NCBI RefSeq assembly: GCF_002904295.1
Contig: NZ_PPHG01000075.1
Coordinates: 248,001-312,000, forward strand
From: Amycolatopsis sp. CA-128772
GTDB lineage: Bacteria; Actinomycetota; Actinomycetes; Mycobacteriales; Pseudonocardiaceae
DNA length: 64,000 nucleotides
Reading direction: 5' to 3'
A program made the position numbers and the translations under genes. The notes under the pieces are model-generated. The model had not been told where the DNA came from. It did no database searches and was given only the letters and a program-made list of their open reading frames with translations. Position 1 is the stretch's first letter; the number at the start of each line of letters is the position of its first letter. Below are positions 35,649 to 45,345 of the stretch, one piece after another.

Positions 35649-37042
35649 CGGCCGTAGACGGTCGTCGCGTCGTCGGAGTCCTTCGCGAGCCTTCGCGAGA
35701 GGAACAGCGATTCGAGGGCCAGTTCGACGGCGGCCGCGATCCGCCCGGCGGGCTCGTCGGCGGCGACGCCGGCGCGCTGGGCGACCTCGTGCAGGACGGG
35801 CAGCTCCGGCAGGGCTTCGAGGACGTCCTTGCCCGGCACACGCTCGCCGGTGGCGACCAGGTGACCGTCGCCGACCGCGTCGGCCAGCGGCCGCAGGTCC
35901 AGACCGGCGAACCGGTCGCGGGCGGTCTCGGCGATCGCCAGGCGCAGCAGGTGCACGAGGTGCTCGATCTCGCGGCCTTCTTCGCCGGGCTCGAACTCGA
36001 TCTTGCCCCGCAGCACCGACGGCACGGCGTCGAGGTCGACCGGGCGGGCCACCGCCGGCTCTTCCCCGGTCAGCGCCGAGCGCCGCAGGGCCGCGGCCGC
36101 CACGGTTTCCGCCGCGGCGACGGCGAACCGCGCCGAGACGCCGGAGCGCTGGTCGATCACCGTGGATTCCCGGAGGTTCCGGACGAACCGGGCGAGCACC
36201 TCCAGCAGCGGCTCGCCGACTTCCGCGACGAGGTTCGCCTCCTGCCGGACGACGGCGACCTCCGCCTCGACGTCGAGGGGGTAGTGGGTGCGGATTTCGG
36301 CGCCGAAGCGGTCCTTCAGCGGCGTGATGATCCGGCCGCGGTTGGTGTAGTCCTCGGGGTTCGCGGTGGCGACGAGCAGCACGTCCAGGGGCAGCCGCAG
36401 GGTGTAGCCGCGGACCTGGATGTCGCGCTCCTCCATCACGTTCAGCAGCGCGACCTGGATGCGTTCGGCCAGGTCGGGCAGCTCGTTGATGGCGACGATG
36501 CCGCGGTGGGCGCGCGGGACGAGCCCGAAGTGGATGGTCTCCGGGTCGCCGAGGCTGCGGCCTTCGGCCACCTTCACCGGGTCGACGTCGCCGATCAGGT
36601 CGCCGACCGAGGTGTCCGGCGTGGCGAGCTTTTCGGTGTAGCGCTCGGAGCGGTGACGCCAGGCCACCGGCAGGTCGTCGCCGAGTTCGGCGGCGCGCCG
36701 GATCGACGCGGGCGTGATCGGCTGCAGCGGGTGTTCGCCCAGCTCGGCGCCCTCGATGACGGGCGTCCACTCGTCGAGCAGGCCGGCCAGGGTGCGCAGC
36801 AGGCGGGTCTTGCCCTGACCGCGTTCGCCGAGCAGGACGACGTCGTGGCCGGCCAGCAGCGCGCGTTCGAGCTGCGGCAGCACCGTGCGCGAGAACCCGA
36901 CGATGCCGGGCCAGGCGTCTTCGCCGTTCTTGAGGGCGGTCAGCAGGTTGTCGTGGATCTCTCGGGCGATCGGGCGCGGCTCGTACCCGGCCGCGCGCAG
37001 GGCCCCGGCGGTGCGGGGAAGAGCGTCTGGAACAGCGTTCAC
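35645..37042 (-). CDS. MoxR/magnesium-chelatase-like AAA ATPase
   Basis: 465 residues. Walker A is LLGERGQGKTRLLRTLAG (about 70-87), Walker B HRGIVAINELPDLAERIQVALLNVMEERDIQVRGYTLRLPLDVLLVATANPEDYTNRGR region contains INELPD in place of the classic DE, then the sensor Asn in TANPED and an arginine finger in PLKDRFGAEIRTHYPL. This is the ChlI/MoxR clade (Rv0958 type). It acts with the coupled VWA protein, probably as a chaperone or maturation factor. ATG 37042. Its upstream region carries a 9-bp inverted repeat shared with the divergent gene. Confidence 0.87.
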   Translation of the reverse strand: MNAVPDALPRTAGALRAAGYEPRPIAREIHDNLLTALKNGEDAWPGIVGFSRTVLPQLERALLAGHDVVLLGERGQGKTRLLRTLAGLLDEWTPVIEGAELGEHPLQPITPASIRRAAELGDDLPVAWRHRSERYTEKLATPDTSVGDLIGDVDPVKVAEGRSLGDPETIHFGLVPRAHRGIVAINELPDLAERIQVALLNVMEERDIQVRGYTLRLPLDVLLVATANPEDYTNRGRIITPLKDRFGAEIRTHYPLDVEAEVAVVRQEANLVAEVGEPLLEVLARFVRNLRESTVIDQRSGVSARFAVAAAETVAAAALRRSALTGEEPAVARPVDLDAVPSVLRGKIEFEPGEEGREIEHLVHLLRLAIAETARDRFAGLDLRPLADAVGDGHLVATGERVPGKDVLEALPELPVLHEVAQRAGVAADEPAGRIAAAVELALESLFLSRRLAKDSDDATTVYGR

Positions 37043-37081
37043 GCGTTCGACGCTACTGCCGGATCGGCGGTGCGTCGACGT

Positions 37082-37109
37082 GGAGTGCGCTCCAGCGTGG
37101 GCGCACTCC
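37082..37109. promoter_or_regulatory. Inverted repeat GGAGTGCGC-N10-GCGCACTCC
   Basis: Perfect 9-bp arms (37082-37090 and 37101-37109) with a 10-bp spacer, between divergent genes and about 20 bp upstream of a TAAAAT -10 (37130-37135). Probable operator of an unidentified regulator. Confidence 0.5.
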
Positions 37110-37143
37110 TGCCTTCGCGGGCAAGCCGGTAAAATAGGGCGTC

Positions 37144-37941
37144 GTGTGCCGTCCCAGTGCGACTTTCGCCGTCTGGTCGAGCGCGTGGCTCAACGGGGCC
37201 GCCGCGTCCGACGATGTCCTCGATGCCCTGCTCGCGTGGGGTGAGGCGCACGACGTCGTGGCCGCCGACGCCGCCGCGGCCGACGCCTTCGCGCTCCCGC
37301 TGGCGTTCAACCGGGCGGCCACCCCGGTGCAGCTGCTGATGGGGCTGCGTTCGCAAGGAGCGAAATCGCTGCACCTCGTGCTGCCGGTCCCGGGCGACGT
37401 CCGCGGCCTCGGCGGCGGCGGTCCGTTCACCGAAGCGGCGTTGCGCTCGGGCGACGCGCTGGTGCTCCCCGACCTCGGGTTCGGCCTGGTGCCGGAGCCG
37501 ATCGCCGAAGGGCTGGTGCGCTGGACGGTCTACTCGCTGCCGGCGCCGACGACCCCGGAGTACGTCCCGCTCGGCGAGGCCGAACACGGGCTGACGGACG
37601 CGATCCGGGCCGGCGCGGGTGCGTTGCAGAACCTGGACGTCGCCTCGGACCGGCCCGGGGTGCGCGCGGAGCTGTCGGCCCACCTGCGGTCGCGGCCGGA
37701 CGTCGACTGGCCGGCCGGGACGCCGGGACGCGCGTTGCGGGTGCTGCAACGCGCCGAGGAGATCGCGGCGATCCTGACCATTGCGACGACAGACGACCCG
37801 GGCGGCGCGTTGTCGGCTTCGGCGTCGACGCTGCGGGCGCAGGCGCTGCGGCCCCTGTCGGACGCGGTCCGGACGGCCCGCTGCGCGGCGGTCAACGAGG
37901 CGGTGCGGGTGTTCGCGGAGCAGACGGCCCGCGAAGGCTGA
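37144..37941 (+). CDS. Conserved actinobacterial hypothetical protein
   Basis: 265 residues, cytosolic, no signal or membrane helix. AVWSSAWLNGAAASDDVLDALLAWGEAHDV opens the protein; the middle (VQLLMGLRSQGAKSLHLVLPVPGDVRGLGGGGPFTEAALRSGDALVLPDLGFGLVP) looks conserved and beta-rich, and the C-terminal part is helical. I do not know a function. Its place near hemH resembles the conserved hypothetical Rv1486c of mycobacteria. GTG 37144 is eight bases after TAAAAT, so the transcript is probably leaderless. The methyltransferase follows 10 bp downstream. Confidence 0.72.
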   Translation: MCRPSATFAVWSSAWLNGAAASDDVLDALLAWGEAHDVVAADAAAADAFALPLAFNRAATPVQLLMGLRSQGAKSLHLVLPVPGDVRGLGGGGPFTEAALRSGDALVLPDLGFGLVPEPIAEGLVRWTVYSLPAPTTPEYVPLGEAEHGLTDAIRAGAGALQNLDVASDRPGVRAELSAHLRSRPDVDWPAGTPGRALRVLQRAEEIAAILTIATTDDPGGALSASASTLRAQALRPLSDAVRTARCAAVNEAVRVFAEQTAREG

Positions 37942-37951
37942 GCGTCCCGCG

Positions 37952-38710
37952 ATGACGGACGACACCTGGGCCGCGGTGGCCGACGAGTTCGCCGAGGGCG
38001 CCTCTGCGTCCGTCAAGGGGCGCGTGCGGACCTACGTCATGCACCGGCAGCTGCTGGAGCACCTGCCCGCTCCGCCGGCCTCGGTGCTCGACGTCGGCGG
38101 CGGCGCCGGCCACCAGTCACTCCCGCTGGTCCGCGCGGGCTACGACGTCACCCTGCTCGACTCGTCGGCGGCGATGCTGGCCAAAGCCCGGCAGCGGCTC
38201 CCGGCCGGGGTGACGTTCGTCGAAGCCGACGGCGCGCACGCCTCGGAAGCGGTCGGCGGCCGTCGCTTCGACGCCGTCCTGTGCCACGGCGTGCTCGGCT
38301 ACCTGGAACACCCGGACCCCGTGTTCGACCAGCTGTGCCGGTGCGCCGCGCCCGGCGGGCTCGTCTCGATCATGACCGGCAACGCCGACGCGGCGGCCGT
38401 GCGTCCAGCGATGGAGGGACGCTGGGAGGACGCCCTGGCGGCCTTCGACGCCCGCACCGAAATCGGCGTGCTGGGCCTGCCGACTCGCGCCGACACCGTG
38501 GGCGAACTCGGTGCGGCCCTCCGCAGCCGCGGCGTGGAACCCCTGGCCTGGTACGGCGTCTGGCTGTTCACCGACTGGCTCGACCTCAGCGGTGCCGCCC
38601 CGGACCCGGCCGACGCCGAGCGCATCGCGGCCGCCGAGTTCGAGGCCGGCCGGCGGGATCCCTACCGCCGGCTCAGCCGCGTCTTCCACCTCGTGGGGCG
38701 CCGGACCTAA
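37952..38710 (+). CDS. Class I SAM-dependent methyltransferase
   Basis: 252 residues. [26 protein letters not shown] is motif I with the acidic end of strand 2, [13 protein letters not shown] motif II, and [36 protein letters not shown] motifs III-IV; the C-terminal part resembles SmtA/CmoM-like enzymes. Substrate unknown. ATG 37952 follows the hypothetical gene by 10 bp. Its stop overlaps that of hemH in the sequence CTAA. Confidence 0.83.
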   Translation: MTDDTWAAVADEFAEGASASVKGRVRTYVMHRQLLEHLPAPPASVLDVGGGAGHQSLPLVRAGYDVTLLDSSAAMLAKARQRLPAGVTFVEADGAHASEAVGGRRFDAVLCHGVLGYLEHPDPVFDQLCRCAAPGGLVSIMTGNADAAAVRPAMEGRWEDALAAFDARTEIGVLGLPTRADTVGELGAALRSRGVEPLAWYGVWLFTDWLDLSGAAPDPADAERIAAAEFEAGRRDPYRRLSRVFHLVGRRT

Positions 38711-39759
38711 CGGCCCGGGCGCTTCGCCGGTTCGCAGCAGCCGATCGCGCAGGGGGCGCCGTTGACCGTGCAGCCCGCCGCCGGGAACGGCGACAGCTTC
38801 CGCGGCTGCACCCCGTGCGTGTGCTCGCGGATCAGCTCCACCACCAGCTCGGCGAACCGCGGGTCGGAACCCGCCGTCGCCGCGCGGGCGAACGCCATCC
38901 CGTGCTCGGCCGCGCGTTCCGCGGCCTCGTTGTCCAGGTCCCAGATCACCTCGAGGTGGTCGGACACGAACCCGATCGGCGACACGACCACCCCCGGAAC
39001 GCCCGACTCGTGCAGCGCGTCGATGTGGTCGACGATGTCCGGCTCCAGCCACGGCACCTGCGGCGGCCCGGACCGCGACTGCCAGACCACGTCGTACTCC
39101 GCGATCCCGGCCTCGGCCGCGACCAGCCGGGCCGCCTCGGCGATCTGGCGCGAGTAGCGGTGGCCGCCCTCCGGCGGCGGGCCGGAGGCGCGGTCGGCGC
39201 TGTCCGGCACCGAGTGCGCGGTGAACACCGTGCGGATGCCGGGCCGGCCGCCCAGCGACGCGTGGGCCGCGCGCACGCCGTCGGCGACCGCCGAGACGAA
39301 CAGCGGGTGGTCGAAGAACTGGCGGATCTTCACCAGTTCGGGGGCGTCGGCCCCGACCGCCGCGCGGGCGCGCTCGATGTCCTCGTCGTACTGGCGGCAC
39401 GCCGAGTAGCCGCCGTAGGCGCTCGTGGGGAACACCAGGACGCGCTTCGCGCCTTCCGACGTCAGCGACGCCAGGGTGTCCTCGACCATCGGGTGCCAGT
39501 TGCGGTTGCCGAAGTGCACCGGCAGCTCGATGCCGGCCGCCGCGAGCTGCTTCTCGACGGCCGCCATCGCGTCGCGGTTCAGCCGGTTGATCGGCGAGAC
39601 GCCGCCGAAGTGCTGGTAGTGCTCGGCGACCTCCAGGAGCCGCTCGCGCGGCACCCCGCGGCCCCGGGTGACGTTCTCGAGGAACGGCATGACTTCGTCG
39701 GGCCCTTCCGGGCCGCCGAACGAAAGCCACAGCAACGCGTCGTATCCCACCTCCGACAT
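38707..39759 (-). CDS. hemH: Coproporphyrin III ferrochelatase (FeS type)
   Basis: Inserts Fe2+ into coproporphyrin III in the actinobacterial haem route (also called CpfC). 350 residues: [65 protein letters not shown] and [10 protein letters not shown] (catalytic His). Cys121 and the C-terminal [15 protein letters not shown] supply the ligands of the [2Fe-2S] cluster known in this lineage. ATG 39759 gives [10 protein letters not shown]. In mycobacteria this gene follows inhA directly; here an efflux cassette on the other strand separates them, so hemH must have gained its own promoter in 39760-39837, where a TetR operator also lies. Confidence 0.94.
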   Translation of the reverse strand: MSEVGYDALLWLSFGGPEGPDEVMPFLENVTRGRGVPRERLLEVAEHYQHFGGVSPINRLNRDAMAAVEKQLAAAGIELPVHFGNRNWHPMVEDTLASLTSEGAKRVLVFPTSAYGGYSACRQYDEDIERARAAVGADAPELVKIRQFFDHPLFVSAVADGVRAAHASLGGRPGIRTVFTAHSVPDSADRASGPPPEGGHRYSRQIAEAARLVAAEAGIAEYDVVWQSRSGPPQVPWLEPDIVDHIDALHESGVPGVVVSPIGFVSDHLEVIWDLDNEAAERAAEHGMAFARAATAGSDPRFAELVVELIREHTHGVQPRKLSPFPAAGCTVNGAPCAIGCCEPAKRPGR

Positions 39760-39803
39760 CTTGCCGATGTGGCGGCCCGCACGCCGATCCGGGCCGGTTA
39801 TGA

Positions 39804-39819
39804 ATCGTTCAGTACAAAA
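39804..39819 (+). promoter_or_regulatory. TetR operator, copy 1
   Basis: ATCGTTCAGTACAAAA lies between the TetR -10 (TAGGGT, 39826-39831) and the expected -35 and also in the hemH upstream region. A copy in opposite orientation at 40456-40471 matches at 14 of 16 positions. Confidence 0.6.
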
Positions 39820-39837
39820 CCGTGGTAGGGTCTTCGC

Positions 39838-40419
39838 ATGGCCAGGCCACGGGAGTTCGACGAGACCGCTGCCGTCGAGAAGGCGATGCACGCCTTCTGG
39901 ACGCACGGCTACGAAGCGACGTCGACGCAGGACCTGTGCGACGCCACCGGCCTCGGCCGCAGCAGCGTCTACAACACCTTCACCAGCAAGCGGGCCCTCT
40001 TCCGGCGCGCGCTGGCGCACTACACGAGCACCCAGCTGGACAAGCGGCAGGCGATCCTCGACGGGCCGGGCACCGCAGCCGAGCGGCTCGCCGCGGTCCT
40101 GGACAGCGCCATCGAGGACGACCTCGAGGAACACCGCCGCGGCTGCCTGGTGGTCAACACCCTCGCCGAACTCGGCGTGCCGGACGACGAGGTGGGCGCT
40201 GCCCTGCGGCACGACACCGAGCGGAACCTGACCATGTTCGCCGGGTGCGTCCGCGAGGGCGTGCTCGACGGCAGCCTGCGGGACGGCCTGGATCCCGCCG
40301 ACGTGGCGGAGTTCCTGCTCGGCACCACCTCGGGCCTGCGCGTGATGGCCCGCCGCGGCACCAGCCGGGCCGGCATGCACGCCGTCGCCGACATCGCCCT
40401 GTCCGCCCTCACCCGCTGA
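39838..40419 (+). CDS. TetR/AcrR-family repressor
   Basis: 193 residues. The N-terminal HTH is [58 protein letters not shown]; the C-terminal ligand domain carries [18 protein letters not shown], typical of the TetR_C_16/YxaF-like group. ATG 39838 is six bases after TAGGGT, so probably leaderless. The same operator motif lies in its own promoter and before the downstream exporter, which indicates autoregulation and repression of the exporter, with a drug-like inducer. Confidence 0.88.
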   Translation: MARPREFDETAAVEKAMHAFWTHGYEATSTQDLCDATGLGRSSVYNTFTSKRALFRRALAHYTSTQLDKRQAILDGPGTAAERLAAVLDSAIEDDLEEHRRGCLVVNTLAELGVPDDEVGAALRHDTERNLTMFAGCVREGVLDGSLRDGLDPADVAEFLLGTTSGLRVMARRGTSRAGMHAVADIALSALTR

Positions 40420-40455
40420 ACGCACCCGCGCATCCGGCTCTCTCGCACACCCTGA

Positions 40456-40471
40456 TTTTGGACTGATCGAT
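40456..40471 (-). promoter_or_regulatory. TetR operator, copy 2
   Basis: TTTTGGACTGATCGAT is the reverse complement of ATCGATCAGTCCAAAA, matching copy 1 except at two positions. It lies 20 bp upstream of the exporter start and its AGGAGG SD. Confidence 0.6.
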
Positions 40472-40491
40472 ACACAACAGGAGGAGAACCC

Positions 40492-41652
40492 ATGCCGTTG
40501 GCCGTCTTCGTCCTCGGGCTCAGCGTGTTCGCGCTGGGCACGTCCGAGTTCATGATCACCGGCCTGCTCCCCGGCATGGCCGCCGACCTGCAGGTGAGCA
40601 TCCCCGACGCCGGGCTGCTGATCTCGGCGTTCGCCGTCGGCATGGTCGTCGGGGCACCGCTGCTGGCCATCGGCACGCTGCGGCTCCCCCGCCGCCGGAC
40701 CCTGCTGGTGCTGCTCGGCGTGTTCGTCGCGGCGCACGTCGTCGGCGCTCTCGCCGAAGGCTACGCGCTCCTCTTCGCGACGCGGGTCATCGCCGCCTTC
40801 GCCTGCGCCGGGTTCTGGGCCGTCGCCCTGGCCACGACGATCGCGCTCGTGCCCGTCGACCGGCGTGGCCGCGCGATGGCGGTGCTGGTCGGCGGGCTGA
40901 CCGTGGCGAACATCGCCGGGGTGCCCGCCGGCACGTTCCTCGGCCAGCACGCCGGCTGGCGGACGGCGTTCTGGGCGGTGGCGGTGGTGACCCTGGTCGC
41001 GGTGGCCGGCGTGGCGCTGCTGGTGCCGGAGACGACCGGCGACGCGGTGAGCGTCCGCGGCGAGCTGCGGCTGTACCGCCGGAGCCGGGTCTGGCTCGCG
41101 CTCGGCGTGATCGCCCTGTGCCAGGCCATGATCTTCGCCGCGTTCAGCTACCTCGCGCCGCTGCTGACCGAGACCGACGGGCTGCCCGGGGGCTGGGTGC
41201 CGGGTATCCTCGCGCTGTTCGGCGTCGGCGCGCTGATCGGGATCAGCGTGGGTGGCCGGCTGGCCGACCGGCGGCCGTTCGCGACGCTCTACGGCTGTCT
41301 CGCCCTCGCGCTGGCCGCGTTGCTGGTGCTCGCCCTCACCACCGACGCGCTCGTCGCGGTCGCGGCGGTGCTCGCGTTCGGCGTGGCGAGCTTCGGCGCG
41401 AACCCGGCGCTGAACCTGCGCGCCTACCAGGCCGCCGGCGACGCGCCCACGCTGGTCGGCGCGAGCACGACGGCGGCGTTCAACGTCGGCAACACCGCCG
41501 GCCCGTGGCTGGGTGGCGCCGCCATCGACGCCGGGTTCGGCTTCCCGGGCGTCGCCTGGACCGGCATCGCCCTCGGTGTTGCCACGCTGGCCGCGCTCAC
41601 GGTCGCCGCCGCCGTCCAGCGCGGCGGCGACCGCGAGCTCGTGGCCGGGTGA
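40492..41652 (+). CDS. MFS exporter of the Cmx/CmrA (chloramphenicol efflux) type
   Basis: 386 residues, twelve membrane helices. The opening [36 protein letters not shown] closely follows the N-terminus of Cmx/CmrA and related DHA1 exporters; [12 protein letters not shown] is the motif-A loop and [26 protein letters not shown] the TM4-5 region with its charged residue. AGGAGGAGAACCC precedes ATG 40492. Drug range cannot be read from sequence. It is controlled by the linked TetR repressor and stops three bases from the opposing inhA gene, filling the space between hemH and inhA. Confidence 0.87.
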   Translation: MPLAVFVLGLSVFALGTSEFMITGLLPGMAADLQVSIPDAGLLISAFAVGMVVGAPLLAIGTLRLPRRRTLLVLLGVFVAAHVVGALAEGYALLFATRVIAAFACAGFWAVALATTIALVPVDRRGRAMAVLVGGLTVANIAGVPAGTFLGQHAGWRTAFWAVAVVTLVAVAGVALLVPETTGDAVSVRGELRLYRRSRVWLALGVIALCQAMIFAAFSYLAPLLTETDGLPGGWVPGILALFGVGALIGISVGGRLADRRPFATLYGCLALALAALLVLALTTDALVAVAAVLAFGVASFGANPALNLRAYQAAGDAPTLVGASTTAAFNVGNTAGPWLGGAAIDAGFGFPGVAWTGIALGVATLAALTVAAAVQRGGDRELVAG

Positions 41653-41655
41653 GGC

Positions 41656-42423
41656 TCAGACGCCGAGGAAGTGCACGCCGCCGTCGACCATGATCATCGA
41701 GCCGGTGGTGGCGGGGAGCCAGTCCGACAGGACCGCGCAGACGCTCTTCGCCACCGGGTCCGGGTCCGTGCTGTCCCAGCCGAGCGGCGCGCGCTCGCCC
41801 CAGCCGTCCTCCAGGTCGACGAAGCCCGGGATGGACTTCGCGGCCATCGTCTTCATCGGGCCCGCGCTGACGAGGTTGACGCGGATGCCCTGCGGCCCCA
41901 GCTCCTTGGCCAGGTACCGGTTGACCGACTCGAGCCCGGCCTTCGCGACGCCCATCCAGTTGTAGACCGGCCACGCGACGCGCGCGTCGAAGTCCATGCC
42001 GACGTACGACGAACCGCGGCCCATCAGCGGCAGGCACGCCTTCGCCAGCGACATGTACGAGTACGTCGAGATTTCGATCGCGGTCTTGACGTCTTCGGCG
42101 GGCGCGTCCAGGAACGGCGCGCCGAGGCAGGTCTGCGGGGCGAAACCGATCGAGTGCAGCACGCCGTCAAGGCCGTCGACGTGCTCGCGGACCTTGTCGG
42201 CGAGGCCGTCGAGGTGCTCTTGGTTGGTGACGTCCAGCTCGATCACCGGCGCCGCTTCGGGCAGCCGCTTCGCGATGCGCTCGACCAGCGACATGCGGCC
42301 GAAGCCGGTGAGCACGACCTTGGCGCCCTCCTGCTGCGCGATCTTGGCCGCGTGGAAGGCGAGCGACGCGTCGGTGATGATGCCGGTGATCAGCAGGCGC
42401 TTGCCTTCGAGCAGTCCGGGCAC
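41656..42423 (-). CDS. inhA: NADH-dependent enoyl-ACP reductase (InhA/FabI)
   Basis: Last reduction of the FAS-II elongation cycle. 255 residues of SDR fold: [31 protein letters not shown] (NADH site), LHSIGFAPQ with Ser91 at the InhA Ser94 position, [25 protein letters not shown] with Phe145, Tyr154 and Lys161. Compared with mycobacterial InhA the substrate-binding loop after GPMKTMAA is about ten residues shorter ([20 protein letters not shown]), as expected of a host that does not make mycolic acids. GTG 42423 has GGAGG upstream. It follows fabG by 33 bp in the conserved pair. Confidence 0.95.
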   Translation of the reverse strand: MPGLLEGKRLLITGIITDASLAFHAAKIAQQEGAKVVLTGFGRMSLVERIAKRLPEAAPVIELDVTNQEHLDGLADKVREHVDGLDGVLHSIGFAPQTCLGAPFLDAPAEDVKTAIEISTYSYMSLAKACLPLMGRGSSYVGMDFDARVAWPVYNWMGVAKAGLESVNRYLAKELGPQGIRVNLVSAGPMKTMAAKSIPGFVDLEDGWGERAPLGWDSTDPDPVAKSVCAVLSDWLPATTGSMIMVDGGVHFLGV

Positions 42424-42456
42424 GGGTCCTCCAAGTCTGGTTCGGGGTGGGGAATG

Positions 42457-43203
<747 letters not shown>

Positions 43204-43254
43204 TTATCGGCAGTGCCCGCGGGTCGCGCACCCGCGCCCGGCTCACCGCGACCG

Positions 43255-43273
43255 TCCTAAGCCGGTGTTAGGA
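43255..43273. promoter_or_regulatory. Inverted repeat TCCTAA-N7-TTAGGA
   Basis: Perfect 6-bp arms between the divergent fabG and MHS permease genes, about 70 bp upstream of the permease. Candidate operator; the regulator is unknown. Confidence 0.45.
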
Positions 43274-43340
43274 ACTGCCTCCCGACCTTGCTGGTTACCC
43301 GCCGGTTGGTCACCGTGAGTCGCAACACAGGAGGTCGACG

Positions 43341-44666
43341 ATGACAACCCGGCTCAGCGGTGCCACCCCGGCAACCGTCAGCGAGAAGCGCGTGATCGGC
43401 AACGTGCTGCGCGGCTCGATCGGCAACTTGGTCGAGTGGTACGACTGGTACGCCTACGCGGCGTTCACCACCTACTTCGCCAAGTCGTTCTTCCCGACGT
43501 CCGACACGACCGCCGCGTTCCTCGGGTCCGCCGCGGTGTTCGCCGTCGGGTTCCTCATGCGGCCGCTGGGCGGGTGGATGCTCGGCCGGTTCGCCGACCG
43601 GTTCGGCCGCCGGCGGGCGCTCGTGCTTTCGGTGACGCTCATGGCGGGCGGCTCGCTGCTCATCGCCGTCACGCCGAGCTACCACACCATCGGGATCGCC
43701 GCGCCGATCCTGCTGCTCACCGCGCGGCTGATCCAGGGCCTGTCGGTCGGCGGCGAGTACTCCACCTCGGCGACCTACCTGTCCGAAGTGGCCACACCCG
43801 GCAAGCGCGGCTTCTACTCGAGCTTCCAGTACGTGACGCTCTACGGCGGCCAGCTGCTGGCCCTGGGCCTCCAGCTGATCCTGCAGGCGCTGCTCACCGA
43901 GCAGCAGCTGACCTCGTGGGGCTGGCGGATCGCGTTCGGCGTCGGCACGGTGGCCGCGCTCACCGTCATGTGGCTGCGGCGCGGCATGGACGAGTCCGAG
44001 AGCTTCCGGCGCGAGGCCGGCGACACCAAGGGCGAGCGGGGCACGCTGCGCACGCTCGCCAAGTACCCCAAGGAGATCGCCCTCGTCGTCGGCCTGACCC
44101 TCGGCGGCACGGTCGGCTTCTACACCTTCGCTACCTACAGCCAGAAGTTCCTGGAGAACACCGCGCACATCCCGCGGCGGCAGGTCACCATCGTGCTGTT
44201 CTGCGCGATCCTGGTCGCCGCCTTCCTGCAGCCGGTGTTCGGGCGGCTGTCCGACCGGATCGGGCGCCGCCCGCTGCTGCTGTTCTTCGGCATCGGCGGC
44301 ACGCTGCTCACCGTCCCGCTGATGACGGTGATGGGCTCGACCCGCAACCCCGTCGGCGCGTTCTTCCTGGTGCTGGCCGGGCTGGTGATCGTCGCCGGGT
44401 ACACCTCGATCAACGCGATCGTGAAGGCCGAGCTGTTCCCGACGAAGATCCGCGCGCTCGGCGTCGGGCTGCCGTACGCGCTGACCGTGGCGATCTTCGG
44501 CGGCACCGCCGAGCTCATCGCGCAGGCGCTGAAGAGCGCGGGGCGCGAGACGGTCTTCTTCTGGTACGTCGCGGGCTGTGTCCTGGTTTCCCTGATCGTC
44601 TACGGCACAATGCGGGAAACCTCGAAGACCTCCGAGCTGGAAACCCGCAAGGCAGATCGACACTGA
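43341..44666 (+). CDS. MFS transporter, metabolite:H+ symporter (MHS) family
   Basis: 441 residues, twelve membrane helices. NVLRGSIGNLVEWYDWYAYAAFTTYFAKSFFP is the MHS signature N-terminus; RPLGGWMLGRFADRFGRRRALVLSV is the motif-A loop, and RLIQGLSVGGEYSTSATYLSEVA the TM4-5 segment. KgtP, ProP and PcaT-type carboxylate/osmolyte symporters belong here; an organic acid is a reasonable guess because a TAXI-type binding protein and a two-component system follow. ACAGGAGGTCGACG precedes ATG 43341. The response regulator starts 7 bp downstream, so the four genes to 47681 form one operon. Confidence 0.9.
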   Translation: MTTRLSGATPATVSEKRVIGNVLRGSIGNLVEWYDWYAYAAFTTYFAKSFFPTSDTTAAFLGSAAVFAVGFLMRPLGGWMLGRFADRFGRRRALVLSVTLMAGGSLLIAVTPSYHTIGIAAPILLLTARLIQGLSVGGEYSTSATYLSEVATPGKRGFYSSFQYVTLYGGQLLALGLQLILQALLTEQQLTSWGWRIAFGVGTVAALTVMWLRRGMDESESFRREAGDTKGERGTLRTLAKYPKEIALVVGLTLGGTVGFYTFATYSQKFLENTAHIPRRQVTIVLFCAILVAAFLQPVFGRLSDRIGRRPLLLFFGIGGTLLTVPLMTVMGSTRNPVGAFFLVLAGLVIVAGYTSINAIVKAELFPTKIRALGVGLPYALTVAIFGGTAELIAQALKSAGRETVFFWYVAGCVLVSLIVYGTMRETSKTSELETRKADRH

Positions 44667-44673
44667 CAAGGGG

Positions 44674-45342
44674 ATGGCCGTGCGCGTGCTCCTCGTCGAA
44701 GACGACGCGGGTGTCGCCGGCGCGCTCGCCGAGTCGCTGCACGCGCGCGGTCATCCCGTCATCAGCGTCGCCCGCGGAGCCGACGCGCTGCACCACCACC
44801 GCGCGGCCGACCTCGTCCTGCTGGACCTGGGCCTGCCCGACCTGGACGGCCTGGACGTGCTCCGCAAGATCCGGGCCGTCTCGCCGGTCCCGGTGATCGT
44901 GCTGACCGCCCGCGGCGACGAACGGTCCGTGGTGCGCGGGCTGCGGCTCGGGGCCGACGACTACCTGACCAAGCCGGTGCGGCTGGCCGAGCTGCTGGCC
45001 CGGATGGACGCCGTCGTGCGCCGCGCGGTGGCCCGCACCGTCCCCGCGGGCGACGTCGTGCGCGTCGAGGACGTCGAGATCGACCTCGGTGCGCGCCGGG
45101 TGCTGGTCGCCGGGCACGACGTCGGGCTGACCACCAAGGAGTTCGAGATCCTGGCCGTGCTCGCCGTGCGCCCCGGCACCGCGGTCAGCCGCCAGCAGCT
45201 GATGGACGAGGTCTGGGGCGACGCCTACCTCGCGGTGTCGCGCTCGCTCGACGTCCACCTGACCGGGTTGCGCGCCAAGCTCGACCGGCCGGGCCTGCTG
45301 ACCACCATCCGCGGCTTCGGCTACCGGCTCGGCCGGGACTGA
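44674..45342 (+). CDS. OmpR-family response regulator
   Basis: 222 residues. Receiver domain: VLLVEDD, phospho-acceptor Asp51 in LVLLDLGLPDLDG, the Thr in VIVLTARGDE and the Lys in DDYLTKPVRLAEL. The C-terminal winged helix (about 125-222) has LTTKEFEILAVLAVRPGTAVSRQQLMDEVWGDAYLAVSRSLDVHLTGLRAKL and TIRGFGYRLG. ATG 44674. Three bases separate it from the kinase gene. It probably controls the MHS permease operon in response to the signal sensed by the kinase and TAXI protein. Confidence 0.92.
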   Translation: MAVRVLLVEDDAGVAGALAESLHARGHPVISVARGADALHHHRAADLVLLDLGLPDLDGLDVLRKIRAVSPVPVIVLTARGDERSVVRGLRLGADDYLTKPVRLAELLARMDAVVRRAVARTVPAGDVVRVEDVEIDLGARRVLVAGHDVGLTTKEFEILAVLAVRPGTAVSRQQLMDEVWGDAYLAVSRSLDVHLTGLRAKLDRPGLLTTIRGFGYRLGRD

Positions 45343-45345
45343 CCC

